Positions 8,553-16,489 of a stretch of DNA of 24,855 nt are shown here, piece after piece. The notes under the pieces are model-generated. The model was not told the origin of the DNA, searched no databases, and worked only from the letters and a program-made list of their open reading frames with translations. A program made the translations under genes and the position numbers. This DNA comes from JBDLRH01 sp039800165. GTDB taxonomy: Bacteria; Pseudomonadota; Gammaproteobacteria; Burkholderiales; Burkholderiaceae_C. The DNA is taken from contig JBDLRH010000154.1 of the NCBI GenBank assembly GCA_039800165.1, positions 1-24,855 on the forward strand, in the 5' to 3' direction. Every line of letters begins with the position of its first letter. Position 1 is the first letter of the stretch.

Positions 8553-8568
8553 ACAACAAGGAGACGCA

Positions 8569-9465
8569 GTGCAGTTGCTGCAACTGTTGATCAGTGGCGT
8601 GGCACAGGGGTGCATCTACGGGCTGATCGCGCTGGGCTTCGTGCTCATCTACAAGGCCACCGAAACGGTGAGCTTCGCGCAGGGAGAGCTGATGATGCTG
8701 GGCGCCTTCGGGGGCCTGGTGTGCATGACCGTGCTGGGCTTCCCGTTCTGGCTGTCGGTGCTGTCGGCCATTGCCGCCATGGCGGTGTTCGGCATCGCGC
8801 TCGAACGCCTGGTGATCCGCCCCATCCTCGGCCAGCCGGCGTTTTCCATCGTGATGCTGACCATCGGCATCGGCTACATGGCGCGCGGCCTGGTCACCAT
8901 GATTCCGGTGATCGGCACCGAAACCCACACGCTGATGGTCCCCTACAAGGACATGATCTGGAAGATCGGCGGCAACGAGATGGGCATCGGCGCGGTGGTC
9001 ATCAACATCGAGCAGCTGGTGGTGATCGGCTGCACCGCGCTGCTGTGCGCGCTGCTGTACGTGATGTTCCGCTACAGCAAGCTGGGCATCGCGATGCAGG
9101 CCAGCTCGCAAAACCAGCTGGCCGCCTACTACATGGGCATTCCGGTCAAGACGCTCAACGGCCTGGTGTGGGGCCTGGCGGCGGCGGTGGCGGCCATTGC
9201 CGGCCTGCTGCTCGCGCCGATCACCTTCATCCACGCCAACATGGGCTTCATCGGCCTGAAGGCCTTTCCGGCGGCGGTGGTCGGCGGCTTCGGCAGCCTG
9301 CCGGGTGCCATCGTTGGCGGCCTGATCATCGGCGTGGTGGAGTCGCTGTCGGGCTTCTACCTGCCCGAGGGCTTCAAGGACATCGCCGCCTATGTGGTGG
9401 TGCTGATCATGCTGATGGTCATGCCCAACGGCCTGTTCGGCGAGAAGCTGAGAAAGAAAGTGTGA
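8569..9465 (+). CDS. livH: Branched-chain amino acid-type ABC transporter permease LivH
   Basis: A 298-aa integral membrane permease of the LivH family, with about eight hydrophobic segments across its length and the family N-terminus (QLLISGVAQGCIYGLIALGF). The GTG start is fixed by AAGGAG (8558-8563), 5 bases upstream. It is the first gene of a compact operon continuing to livM, livG, livF, an acyl-CoA ligase and a LivK-type receptor. LivH-type importers carry not only branched-chain amino acids but also amides, urea and aromatic or aliphatic carboxylates. The cotranscribed CoA ligase favours a carboxylate here. A 61-bp gap to livM is spanned by a tiny ORF. Confidence 0.9.
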   Translation: MQLLQLLISGVAQGCIYGLIALGFVLIYKATETVSFAQGELMMLGAFGGLVCMTVLGFPFWLSVLSAIAAMAVFGIALERLVIRPILGQPAFSIVMLTIGIGYMARGLVTMIPVIGTETHTLMVPYKDMIWKIGGNEMGIGAVVINIEQLVVIGCTALLCALLYVMFRYSKLGIAMQASSQNQLAAYYMGIPVKTLNGLVWGLAAAVAAIAGLLLAPITFIHANMGFIGLKAFPAAVVGGFGSLPGAIVGGLIIGVVESLSGFYLPEGFKDIAAYVVVLIMLMVMPNGLFGEKLRKKV

Positions 9466-9524
9466 TGACCTCGCGGGACAAACCGAGAGAGCGAAGCGAC
9501 GCAGCCCTGTCTTCGGCCGACTGA
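9465..9524 (+). CDS. Tiny ORF bridging livH and livM (possible translational relay)
   Basis: A 19-codon frame (begins MTSRDKP, ends LSSAD) whose ATG overlaps the livH stop by one base (TGATG). It ends two bases before the livM ATG (TGACCATG). It has only a weak purine-rich ribosome site, and livM itself has no recognisable one. Terminating ribosomes could therefore reinitiate here and be delivered to livM. The peptide is hydrophilic and unlikely to have a function of its own. It may equally be chance. Confidence 0.35.
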   Translation: MTSRDKPRERSDAALSSAD

Positions 9525-9526
9525 CC

Positions 9527-10603
9527 ATGCGCTTCATCTTCAAGACCGACTACGACCAGGACATCCGGCTGGCCAAGCACGGCGGCCATGTGTTCTGGTA
9601 CGGGCTGCTGTGCCTGCTTCTGGTGGCCGCGCCGGTGCTGCTGTCCGAGTACCTGCTGGCGCAGCTGACCTTCATCCTGATCTACGGCATCGTCGGCCTC
9701 GGGCTGATGCTTCTGGCCGGCTTCACCGGCCTGTTCTCGATCGGCCACGCGGCCTTTCTGGGCGTGGGCGCCTACACCCAGGCGGTGTTCACCGGCATGG
9801 GCGTGCCCTTCCCCGTGGCGCTGGCGCTCGCCGGCCTGCTGTCGGCGGCGGTGGGCGTGGTGGTGGGCCTGCCCGCGCTGCGGGTCAAGGGCATTTACCT
9901 CGGCATCGCCACGCTGTCCTTCGGCTTCATCGTCGAGGAGGTCTTCGCCCGCTGGGAAAGCGTGACCGGCGGCAACGCGGGCAAGTCGGTGGGGCAGGTC
10001 AACATCTTCGGCTGGGTCGCCGACAGCGGCACCTCGTTCTACTTTGTCTGCCTGGTGGTCACCGTCATCTGCACGCTGGCCTGCATCAACCTGCTGCGCT
10101 CGGCCACCGGCCGCGCCTTCGTCGCCATCCGCGACTCGGAGATCTCGGCGCAGAGCATGGGCATCCACCTGGCCTACTACAAGACGCTGAGCTTTGCGAT
10201 CTCGGCTGCGCTCGCCGGGATCGGCGGCGCGCTGTATGCGCATCAAATCCGCTTTCTCTCGCCCGACCAGTTCAACATCATCCAGTCGATCGACCTGCTG
10301 CTGATGGTGGTGATCGGCGGCCTGGGTTCGATCCACGGCGCGTTCCTGGGCGCGATCTTCCTGATCGGCCTGCCGCAGGCCATCAGCGCGGTGAAGGACT
10401 TCCTGCCCGAGGCGATTGCGCAGGCGCCGGGCCTGAAGGCGGTGATCTACGGCGCGGTGCTGATCGGCTTTGTGCTGTTCGAGCCGATGGGCCTGTACGG
10501 CCGCTGGCTGAAGGTCCGCACCTATCTGCAGCTGTTCCCGTTCTACCGCAAGGGCATGTTCAAGCGGCAGAAGTCGTTCCAGAAGTCGGACAGACTGAAA
10601 TGA
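9527..10603 (+). CDS. livM: Branched-chain amino acid-type ABC transporter permease LivM
   Basis: A 358-aa LivM-family permease forming the second half of the membrane channel. After a charged N-terminal segment (KTDYDQDIRLAKHG) come multiple hydrophobic helices, the LivM-typical LIYGIVGLGLMLLAGFTGLFSIGHAAFLGVGAY region (residues about 46-78), and the late block GGLGSIHGAFLGAIFL. No Shine-Dalgarno sequence is apparent, consistent with coupling from upstream. The stop overlaps the livG start (ATGA, 4 bp), a strong sign of a shared transcript. The basic C-terminal tail (KGMFKRQKSFQKSDRLK) is cytosolic. Confidence 0.9.
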   Translation: MRFIFKTDYDQDIRLAKHGGHVFWYGLLCLLLVAAPVLLSEYLLAQLTFILIYGIVGLGLMLLAGFTGLFSIGHAAFLGVGAYTQAVFTGMGVPFPVALALAGLLSAAVGVVVGLPALRVKGIYLGIATLSFGFIVEEVFARWESVTGGNAGKSVGQVNIFGWVADSGTSFYFVCLVVTVICTLACINLLRSATGRAFVAIRDSEISAQSMGIHLAYYKTLSFAISAALAGIGGALYAHQIRFLSPDQFNIIQSIDLLLMVVIGGLGSIHGAFLGAIFLIGLPQAISAVKDFLPEAIAQAPGLKAVIYGAVLIGFVLFEPMGLYGRWLKVRTYLQLFPFYRKGMFKRQKSFQKSDRLK

Positions 10604-11412
10604 CAACGTCCCTTCTTTCTGCACAAAACCTGAGCGTGCGCTTCGGCGGCGTGCTGGCGGTCAACAACGTCAGCTTCGACGTGCGCGAAGGCGAGGTGTT
10701 CACCCTGATCGGCCCCAATGGCGCGGGCAAGACCACGGTGTTCAACCTGATCAGCCGCATCTACACACCCACGGCCGGCACCATCGACTACGCCGGCCCC
10801 GGCGGCATGTTGCGCCTGACCGACCAGCCGCCGCACAAGATCGCGTCGCTGGGTATCGCGCGCACCTTCCAGAACATCGAGCTGTTCGAGCACGCCACCG
10901 TGCTGCACAACCTGCTGGTGGGCCACCACACCCACTCGGGTGGCAACCTGCTGTCGCACATGCTGTACACCCGCTCGGTGCGCCAGGCCGAGATCGCCGC
11001 GCGCGAAGAGGTCGAGCGCGTGATCGACTTCCTTGACCTGCAACACCACCGCGACTCGTATGTGGCCGGGCTGCCCTACGGCGTGCGCAAGGTGGTGGAG
11101 CTGGCCCGGGCGCTGTGCACGCGCCCGAAGCTGTTGCTGCTCGACGAGCCGTCCTCGGGCCTGAACGTCGAGGAAACCGACGACATGGCCTTCTGGATCC
11201 AGGACATCAAGAACGAGCTGGGCATCACGGTGCTGATGGTCGAGCACGACATGTCGCTGGTCTCCAAGGTGTCTGACCGGGTGCTGGCGATGAACCAGGG
11301 CGAGGTGCTGGCCATGGGCACGCCGCGCGAGGTGCAGACCGACCCGGGCGTGATCGAGGCCTACCTCGGCTCGGTGGACGACATGAGCTCGCTGCGACGG
11401 GAGGCCGCATGA
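10600..11412 (+). CDS. livG: Branched-chain amino acid-type ABC transporter ATP-binding protein LivG
   Basis: A 270-aa ATPase of the LivG type. Walker A is GPNGAGKT (38-45), the Q-loop is near TFQN (89-92), the degenerate signature is LPYGVRK (158-164) instead of LSGGQ, Walker B is LLLLDEPSSGL (178-188), and the H-loop is H216. The LPYG form of the signature is usual in LivG. The ATG overlaps the livM stop by 4 bp, which fixes the start. After the stop, a tiny ORF spans the 61-bp gap to livF. Confidence 0.92.
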   Translation: MTTSLLSAQNLSVRFGGVLAVNNVSFDVREGEVFTLIGPNGAGKTTVFNLISRIYTPTAGTIDYAGPGGMLRLTDQPPHKIASLGIARTFQNIELFEHATVLHNLLVGHHTHSGGNLLSHMLYTRSVRQAEIAAREEVERVIDFLDLQHHRDSYVAGLPYGVRKVVELARALCTRPKLLLLDEPSSGLNVEETDDMAFWIQDIKNELGITVLMVEHDMSLVSKVSDRVLAMNQGEVLAMGTPREVQTDPGVIEAYLGSVDDMSSLRREAA

Positions 11413-11477
11413 GCGCGCCGGGCCGCCCCCGAGCGCTCATCGCCCCGCAGCGCTTTGCGCGGAGGGATGCCAAATGA
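11409..11477 (+). CDS. Tiny ORF bridging livG and livF with ATGA overlaps at both ends
   Basis: A 22-codon frame (starts MSAPGRP, ends FARRDAK). Its ATG overlaps the livG stop (ATGA), and its TGA overlaps the livF ATG (ATGA). It has its own GGGAGG (11399-11404), 4 bases upstream. It also contains the livF ribosome site GGAGGG (11461-11466). The double overlap is what a translational relay would look like. The peptide is Arg/Pro/Ala-rich with no recognisable domain. Confidence 0.45.
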   Translation: MSAPGRPRALIAPQRFARRDAK

Positions 11478-12271
11478 GCACCGCACCGCCCCCGGTGAGC
11501 GACCAGCCGGTGCTGCAGCTGCTCAACGTCGAGAGCGCCTACGGCCCGATCAAGGCGATCCGCGGCGTGAGCCTGAAGGTGCGCCGCGGCGAGATCGCCA
11601 CCGTGCTCGGCTCCAATGGCGCGGGCAAGACCACCATCCTCAAGACGATCAGCGGCATCATCGACCCGCGCAAGGGCTCGATCGAGTTCAAGGGCGAGAA
11701 CATCACCGCGCTGGACCCGGCCCTCATCGTGCAAAAGGGCCTGAGCCATGTACCCGAGGGCCGCGAGGTGTTCCCGCTGCTCAGCGTCAACGACAACCTG
11801 CTGATGGGCGCCTACACCCGCAAGGACCGCGATGGCGTGGCGCGCGACATGGAGCAGGTGTACCGCTACTTCCCGATCCTGCAGGAGCGCGCCGCGCAGG
11901 ACGCCGGCCTGCTGTCGGGCGGACAGCAGCAGATGCTGGCAATCAGCCGCGCGCTGATGGCCAACCCCGACCTGATCCTGCTCGACGAGCCCTCGCTGGG
12001 CCTGAGCCCGAAGCTCACCAAGGAGATCTTCGAGATCGTGGTGCGCATCAACCGCGAGCGCGGCACCACCATCCTGCTGGTCGAGCAAAACGCCAACATG
12101 GCACTCAACGCCGCCGACTACGGCTACGTGCTGGAGAACGGCCGCATCGTGATGGAAGACACCTGTGCCCGCCTGCGCGAGAAGGAAGACATCAAGGAGT
12201 TCTACCTCGGCATGAAGGAAGAAGGCGTGCGCGGCGAGCGCCGCTGGAAGAAGAAGAAGAACTGGAGATGA
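11474..12271 (+). CDS. livF: Branched-chain amino acid-type ABC transporter ATP-binding protein LivF
   Basis: A 265-aa ATPase pairing with LivG. Walker A is GSNGAGKTT (46-54), the signature is LSGGQQQ (147-153), Walker B is LILLDEPSLGL (167-177), and the switch region is LLVEQN (201-206) with Gln in the H-loop place, as is normal in LivF. After the usual end (EFYLGMK) it has a charged tail of about 17 residues ending in RRWKKKKNWR. GGAGGG lies 7 bases before the ATG. The acyl-CoA ligase starts 4 bp after the stop. Confidence 0.92.
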   Translation: MSTAPPPVSDQPVLQLLNVESAYGPIKAIRGVSLKVRRGEIATVLGSNGAGKTTILKTISGIIDPRKGSIEFKGENITALDPALIVQKGLSHVPEGREVFPLLSVNDNLLMGAYTRKDRDGVARDMEQVYRYFPILQERAAQDAGLLSGGQQQMLAISRALMANPDLILLDEPSLGLSPKLTKEIFEIVVRINRERGTTILLVEQNANMALNAADYGYVLENGRIVMEDTCARLREKEDIKEFYLGMKEEGVRGERRWKKKKNWR

Positions 12272-12275
12272 GCGC

Positions 12276-14132
12276 ATGAGCAACCTGTGGGACCTGTCGC
12301 ACATCCAGCCCGAGACGCGCGTCGTGCTCGAGGGCGACACCATCCCGGCGCTGTTCTGGAACGGCGTGCGCCAGCGTGGCGACGCGGTCTGGCTGCGCCA
12401 GAAGGACCTGGGCATCTGGCGCAGCTGGACCTGGACGCAGACCGCCGACGCGGTGCGCGAGATTGCTGCGGGCCTGCTGTCGCTGGGCTTTGCGCCGGGG
12501 CAGACCGCATCGATCCTGTCGAACACCGTCATCGAATGGGTGCTGGCCGACCTGGCGGTGCTCAGCTGCGGTGGCGTGGCCAACGGCATCTACCCGACCG
12601 ACGCCGCCTCGCAGGTGCACTACCTGTGCGAGGACTCGCGCACCACGGTGCTGTTTGTCGAGGACGACGAGCAGCTCGACAAGGCGCTGGAAGTGCGCAG
12701 CCAGCTGCCGATGCTGCGCAAGATCGTCGTGTTCGACATGGAAGGCCTGCGCGAGCTGCGCGACGAGGGCGTGATGAGCCTGGACGCGCTGCGCGAGGCC
12801 GGCCGCGCCTGGCTGGCGCGCCACCCGGGCTGCGTGGAAGAGCATGCCGCAGCGGTCAAGGCGAGCGACCTGGCCATCCTGGTCTACACCTCGGGCACCA
12901 CCGGCAAGCCCAAGGGCGCGATGCACAGCCACCACGGGCTGGTGTACACCGTGCGCGGCTACAACACGCTGATCGCGCGCGACGAGCGCGACGAGTGCAT
13001 GTGCTTCCTGCCGCTGTGCCACATTGCCGAGCGCATGGGCGGCGAATATTTCTCGCTGTACACAGGGGCCAGGCTCAACTTCGTCGAAAACCCCGAGACG
13101 GTGCCCGAAAACGTGCGCGAGATCGCGCCCACCGTCTTCACCGCGGTGCCGCGCGTCTGGGAGAAGTTCTACTCCGGCGTGATGATTGCGCTGAAGGAAG
13201 CCGGCGCGCTGCAGCAGGCGGCCTATGCCTGGAGCATCGGCGTGGGCCAGCAGATCGCCGAGAAGGTGCTGGCCGGGCAGCCGGTGGACGGCCTGCTGAA
13301 GCTCAAGTTCCGCATCGCGCGCGTGCTGGCGCTGGACAACGTGCGCAAGATGATCGGCATCCACCGCAGCCGCTTCCTGGTCACCGGCGCAGCGCCGATC
13401 TCGCCCGAGCTGGTGAAGTGGTACCTGGCGCTGGGCGTGCCGATGCTTGAGGTGTGGGGCATGACCGAGACCTGCGGGGCCGCCACCGGCGTGCCGGCGA
13501 ACCGCATCAAGCCCGGCTCGATCGGCCCGGCGGCGCAGTACAACGAGGTGCGCATCGATGCCGATACCGGGGAGATCCGGGTGCGCGGCCCCAACGTGTT
13601 CATGGGCTACCTGAACCAGCCCGAGAAGACGGCCGAGACCATCGACGCCGATGGCTGGCTGCACACCGGCGACGTGGGCCTGGTGGACGGGGAAGGGTTC
13701 TTCCGGATCACCGACCGGATGAAGGACATCATCATCACCGCTGGCGGCAAGAACATCACCCCCAGCGAGCTCGAGAACGAACTGAAATTCTCGCCCTACA
13801 TCACCGATGCGGTGGTGATCGGCGACAAGCGGCCCTACCTCACCGTGATCATCATGATCGACCAGGAAAACGTCGAGAAGTTCGCGCAGGACAACGACGT
13901 GCCCTTCAGCAACTACGCCAGCCTGACGCGCGCGCCCGAGGTGCAGGAGCTGATCCAGGGCGTGATCGACCAGGTCAACAAGAAGTTCGCCCGCGTCGAG
14001 CAGATCAAGAAGTTCTTCCTGCTCGACACCCAGCTGACCGCCGAAGACGAGGAGCTCACGCCCACGATGAAGCTCAAGCGCAAGCTGGTCGAAAAGAAAT
14101 ACGCGCCGCAGATCGAGGCGATGTATGGTTGA
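12276..14132 (+). CDS. AMP-forming acyl-CoA ligase (long-chain fatty acid-CoA ligase family)
   Basis: A 618-aa ANL-superfamily enzyme that should activate a carboxylic acid with ATP and CoA to its CoA thioester, releasing AMP and pyrophosphate. Visible core motifs are SGTTGKPKG (206-214, phosphate loop), WGMTE (394-398), HTGD (463-466), RITDRMKDIIITAGGKNITP (477-496, hinge) and the C-terminal LTPTMKLKRK, where K599 is the likely catalytic Lys. The length and the LTPTMKLKRK tail fit the FACS/FadD15-like branch rather than acetyl-CoA synthetase. GGAG precedes the ATG. Its place between livF and a LivK receptor implies that the imported ligand is, or becomes, its acid substrate. The chain or ring type cannot be read from sequence. 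Confidence 0.88.
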   Translation: MSNLWDLSHIQPETRVVLEGDTIPALFWNGVRQRGDAVWLRQKDLGIWRSWTWTQTADAVREIAAGLLSLGFAPGQTASILSNTVIEWVLADLAVLSCGGVANGIYPTDAASQVHYLCEDSRTTVLFVEDDEQLDKALEVRSQLPMLRKIVVFDMEGLRELRDEGVMSLDALREAGRAWLARHPGCVEEHAAAVKASDLAILVYTSGTTGKPKGAMHSHHGLVYTVRGYNTLIARDERDECMCFLPLCHIAERMGGEYFSLYTGARLNFVENPETVPENVREIAPTVFTAVPRVWEKFYSGVMIALKEAGALQQAAYAWSIGVGQQIAEKVLAGQPVDGLLKLKFRIARVLALDNVRKMIGIHRSRFLVTGAAPISPELVKWYLALGVPMLEVWGMTETCGAATGVPANRIKPGSIGPAAQYNEVRIDADTGEIRVRGPNVFMGYLNQPEKTAETIDADGWLHTGDVGLVDGEGFFRITDRMKDIIITAGGKNITPSELENELKFSPYITDAVVIGDKRPYLTVIIMIDQENVEKFAQDNDVPFSNYASLTRAPEVQELIQGVIDQVNKKFARVEQIKKFFLLDTQLTAEDEELTPTMKLKRKLVEKKYAPQIEAMYG

Positions 14133-14187
14133 GCCCGTCGGGGCACGCCTTTCCCACCCTGTCCATCCCACCACAAGGAGACTTCGC

Positions 14188-15360
14188 ATGAAACTCAAAG
14201 CCGCTGCCAGTGCCGCCATGGCTGCGCTGGCCCTCGCCTGCACCGGCGCGTCCGCGCAGAACTCCAACCAGGGCGTCAGCAAGAACGAGATCGTGATCGG
14301 CTCGATCCAGGACTTGTCGGGCCCGATCGCCGGCTTCGGCAATCAGGTGCGCCTGGGCATGATGCTGCGCGTCGACGAGATCAACGAGCAGGGCGGCATC
14401 AACGGCCGCAAGCTGCGCCTGATCGTCGAAGACTCGGCCTACGACCCGAAGAAGGCGGTGCTGGCCGCACAGAAGCTGGTCAACCAGGACAAGATCTTCG
14501 CGATGATTGCCCACATCGGCACCGCGCAGAACCTGGCCGCGATGCCGGTGCAGTTCGAGAAGAACGTGGTGAACTTCTTCCCGGTGACCGCCGCGCGCGA
14601 GATGTACGACCCGCTGCATCGCCTGAAGTATTCGTTTGCCGCCACCTACTATGACCAGATGCGCACCTCGCTGCCGCCGCTGGCCAAGGAGAAGAACGCC
14701 AAGAAGGTCTGCGCGATGTACCAGGACGACGAGTTCGGCCTGGAGGTGCTGCGCGGCGCCGAAGACGGCCTGAAGCAAGCCGGCATGCCGCCGCTGGCCG
14801 AGAAGACCAGCTACAAGCGTGGTGCCACCGACTTCTCGTCGCAGGTGCAGCGCATGCAGGCCGCCGGCTGCGACTTCATCGCGCTGGGCACCATCATCCG
14901 CGAGACCATCGGCGCCATCGCCACCGCGCGCCGCCTGGGCTACAACCCGACCTTCATGGGCTCCAGCGCGGCCTACACCGACCTGATCCACAAGCTCGGC
15001 GGCCCGGCGATGAACGGCCTGTATGCCACCCACACCGCGGCGCACCCGTACCTGGACGACGCCTCGCAGCCGATCCGCTTCTGGGCCAACAAGTACAAGA
15101 CCAAGTTCAACGAAGACCCGACGGTGTTCTCGGTCTACGGCTACAGCGCCATCGACACCTTCGCCGCCGCAGCGCGCAAGGCCGGTGCCAACCTCGACAC
15201 CAACGGCTTCATCAAGGCGATGGATTCGACCACCGTGCCGGCCGACATGTTCGGCAGCCCGGCCATGACCTTCACCTCGACCAAGCGTCTGGGCAACGAC
15301 AAGTCGCGCCTGTCGCAGATCACCGACGGCAAGTGGAAGGTCGTTGCCGACTACAAGTGA
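14188..15360 (+). CDS. ABC transporter substrate-binding protein, LivK-type (Peripla_BP_6)
   Basis: A 390-aa periplasmic receptor for the Liv-type importer. It has a signal peptide with KLK, an Ala-rich core and likely cleavage after ASA at residue 23. The mature part begins with NEIVIGSIQDLSGPIAGFG and continues with RVDEINEQGGINGRKLRLI, a type I binding-protein fold. The start at 14188 is fixed by AAGGAG 7 bases upstream and by the signal peptide; the longer frame from 14125 overlaps the ligase end and lacks both. As last gene of the operon it is followed by a bidirectional terminator. Ligand unknown; carboxylates, including aromatics, are common for this arrangement. Confidence 0.9.
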   Translation: MKLKAAASAAMAALALACTGASAQNSNQGVSKNEIVIGSIQDLSGPIAGFGNQVRLGMMLRVDEINEQGGINGRKLRLIVEDSAYDPKKAVLAAQKLVNQDKIFAMIAHIGTAQNLAAMPVQFEKNVVNFFPVTAAREMYDPLHRLKYSFAATYYDQMRTSLPPLAKEKNAKKVCAMYQDDEFGLEVLRGAEDGLKQAGMPPLAEKTSYKRGATDFSSQVQRMQAAGCDFIALGTIIRETIGAIATARRLGYNPTFMGSSAAYTDLIHKLGGPAMNGLYATHTAAHPYLDDASQPIRFWANKYKTKFNEDPTVFSVYGYSAIDTFAAAARKAGANLDTNGFIKAMDSTTVPADMFGSPAMTFTSTKRLGNDKSRLSQITDGKWKVVADYK

Positions 15361-15377
15361 TCGGCTCGCTCCGCTCG

Positions 15378-15407
15378 TGAAAAAGCCGCCCTCGGGCGGC
15401 TTTTTCA
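15378..15407. terminator. Bidirectional intrinsic terminator
   Basis: A perfect inverted repeat with 14-base arms (TGAAAAAGCCGCCC and its complement) around a 2-base centre. The GC core has 7 pairs, with an A5 on one side and a T5 on the other. It therefore gives a U-run on both strands and can end the liv operon (plus) and the Bug operon (minus). It lies between the two convergent stops. Confidence 0.88.
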
Positions 15408-15438
15408 TGGGCGCGGGAACCGGCCCGCAGTGCGGCGC

Positions 15439-16401
15439 TCACTCGGCCTTGAACCCCGAGGCCTTGATCGGTGCCTCCCAGCGGCGGTAGTGCGCGAGCT
15501 GCGTGGCGCCCAGGTCGGCGGGGCTGGAGAAGCTGGCGACCAGGCCCAGGTTGGCAATGCGCTCCTGCACCGCCGGGTCGCGAAGGACGGCCACCACCGC
15601 CGCGTTCAGCCGGTTCACCGCATCGGCCGGCATGCCGGCCGGGCCGTACAGGCCAAAGAAGGCGTCGGCCGCCACATTGATGCCCGACTCCTTGAGCGTG
15701 GGCACCTCGGGCAGCGCCTTGGTCCGCTGCTCGCCGGTGACGGCCAGGATGCGCGCGCGGCCCGCCTTGTGGTGCTCCAGCGTCTCGGTGGCGGTGTCCA
15801 CCATCAGCGGGATCTGACCGCCCAGCAGGTCCTGCACCGCCGGTGCGCCACCGCGGTAGGCCACATGCGTCATCGGCACACCCGAGGCCTGCGACAGCAG
15901 CACGCCCGCGAAGTGCGGCACCGAGCCTGCGCCCGAGGTGGCGAAGTTGGCGCGTGCCGGGTTGGCCTTCATCCACTCAAGCACCGCCTTGATGTCGCCC
16001 GCCGGTGCGGCCGGGCCTGCGGTGATCGCGAAGTCGAACACGGTCACGCGCGAGATCGGGCTGAAGTCCTTCAGCGGATCGAAGCCGAGGTTGGCAAACA
16101 GCCACGGATGGATCACCAGCGCACCGCTGGGCGTGAGGCACAGCGTCTGCCCGTCGGGCGCGGCGCGACGCAACTCCTGCAGCGCCACGCGGCCACCGGC
16201 GCCGGGCTTGTTGTCCACGATCACGTTCTGGTTGAGCGATGCGCGCAGCCGGTCGGCCAGCAGGCGTGCCACCACATCGGCCGAGCCGCCGGGCGGGAAG
16301 CCCACCAGGATGCGCGTGGTGCGGTCTTGCGCCAGTGCCGCAGGCGCAGCAACGCAGGCGGCGGCAGCAGCCGCAAAGGCAGTGAATTGACGACGTTTCA
16401 T
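15439..16401 (-). CDS. Bug-family (tripartite tricarboxylate transporter) solute receptor, copy 1
   Basis: A 320-aa periplasmic receptor of the Bug/TctC family. The signal peptide MKRRQF plus an Ala-rich core, with cleavage after ALA (about residue 24), has a Tat-like twin Arg. Family markers are GFPPGGSADVVAR (about 34-46), NKPGAGG (about 63-69) and the ALPEVPTLKESG block. Family members bind carboxylates such as tricarboxylates, dicarboxylates, aromatic acids or nicotinate derivatives. AGGAG lies 8 bases before the ATG. It is the last gene of the minus-strand catabolic operon. No TctA/TctB membrane genes are nearby, which is common for Bug receptors. Confidence 0.9.
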   Translation of the reverse strand: MKRRQFTAFAAAAAACVAAPAALAQDRTTRILVGFPPGGSADVVARLLADRLRASLNQNVIVDNKPGAGGRVALQELRRAAPDGQTLCLTPSGALVIHPWLFANLGFDPLKDFSPISRVTVFDFAITAGPAAPAGDIKAVLEWMKANPARANFATSGAGSVPHFAGVLLSQASGVPMTHVAYRGGAPAVQDLLGGQIPLMVDTATETLEHHKAGRARILAVTGEQRTKALPEVPTLKESGINVAADAFFGLYGPAGMPADAVNRLNAAVVAVLRDPAVQERIANLGLVASFSSPADLGATQLAHYRRWEAPIKASGFKAE

Positions 16402-16467
16402 CGGGGTGTCTCCTGGGTGAGTGAATCAGTGAAGGGACTGCATCGAGCGACGGTTGTGCTTGCTCGG

Positions 16468-16489
16468 TTCGGGATCAGTTCGGGATCAG
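16468..16489. repeat. 11-bp tandem duplication at the stop of the second Bug gene
   Basis: TTCGGGATCAG occurs twice in direct succession. The TCA inside the second copy (16486-16488) is the minus-strand stop codon of the adjacent Bug gene. This looks like recent slippage in the 84-bp gap between the two Bug genes, without effect on the protein. Confidence 0.6.

Noticed and set aside
9610..10599. Plus-strand frame in front of livG that would make a 600-residue fusion
   Set aside because: The first part is an out-of-frame reading of livM. LivG has a proper start in an ATGA overlap.
12192..14342. 716-codon minus-strand frame opposite the acyl-CoA ligase
   Set aside because: It is antisense to a ligase with all core motifs, has shadow-type composition and shows no domain.
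15361..15438. Small gene between the liv operon and the Bug gene
   Set aside because: The 78 bp are fully accounted for by the bidirectional terminator and flanking stops.
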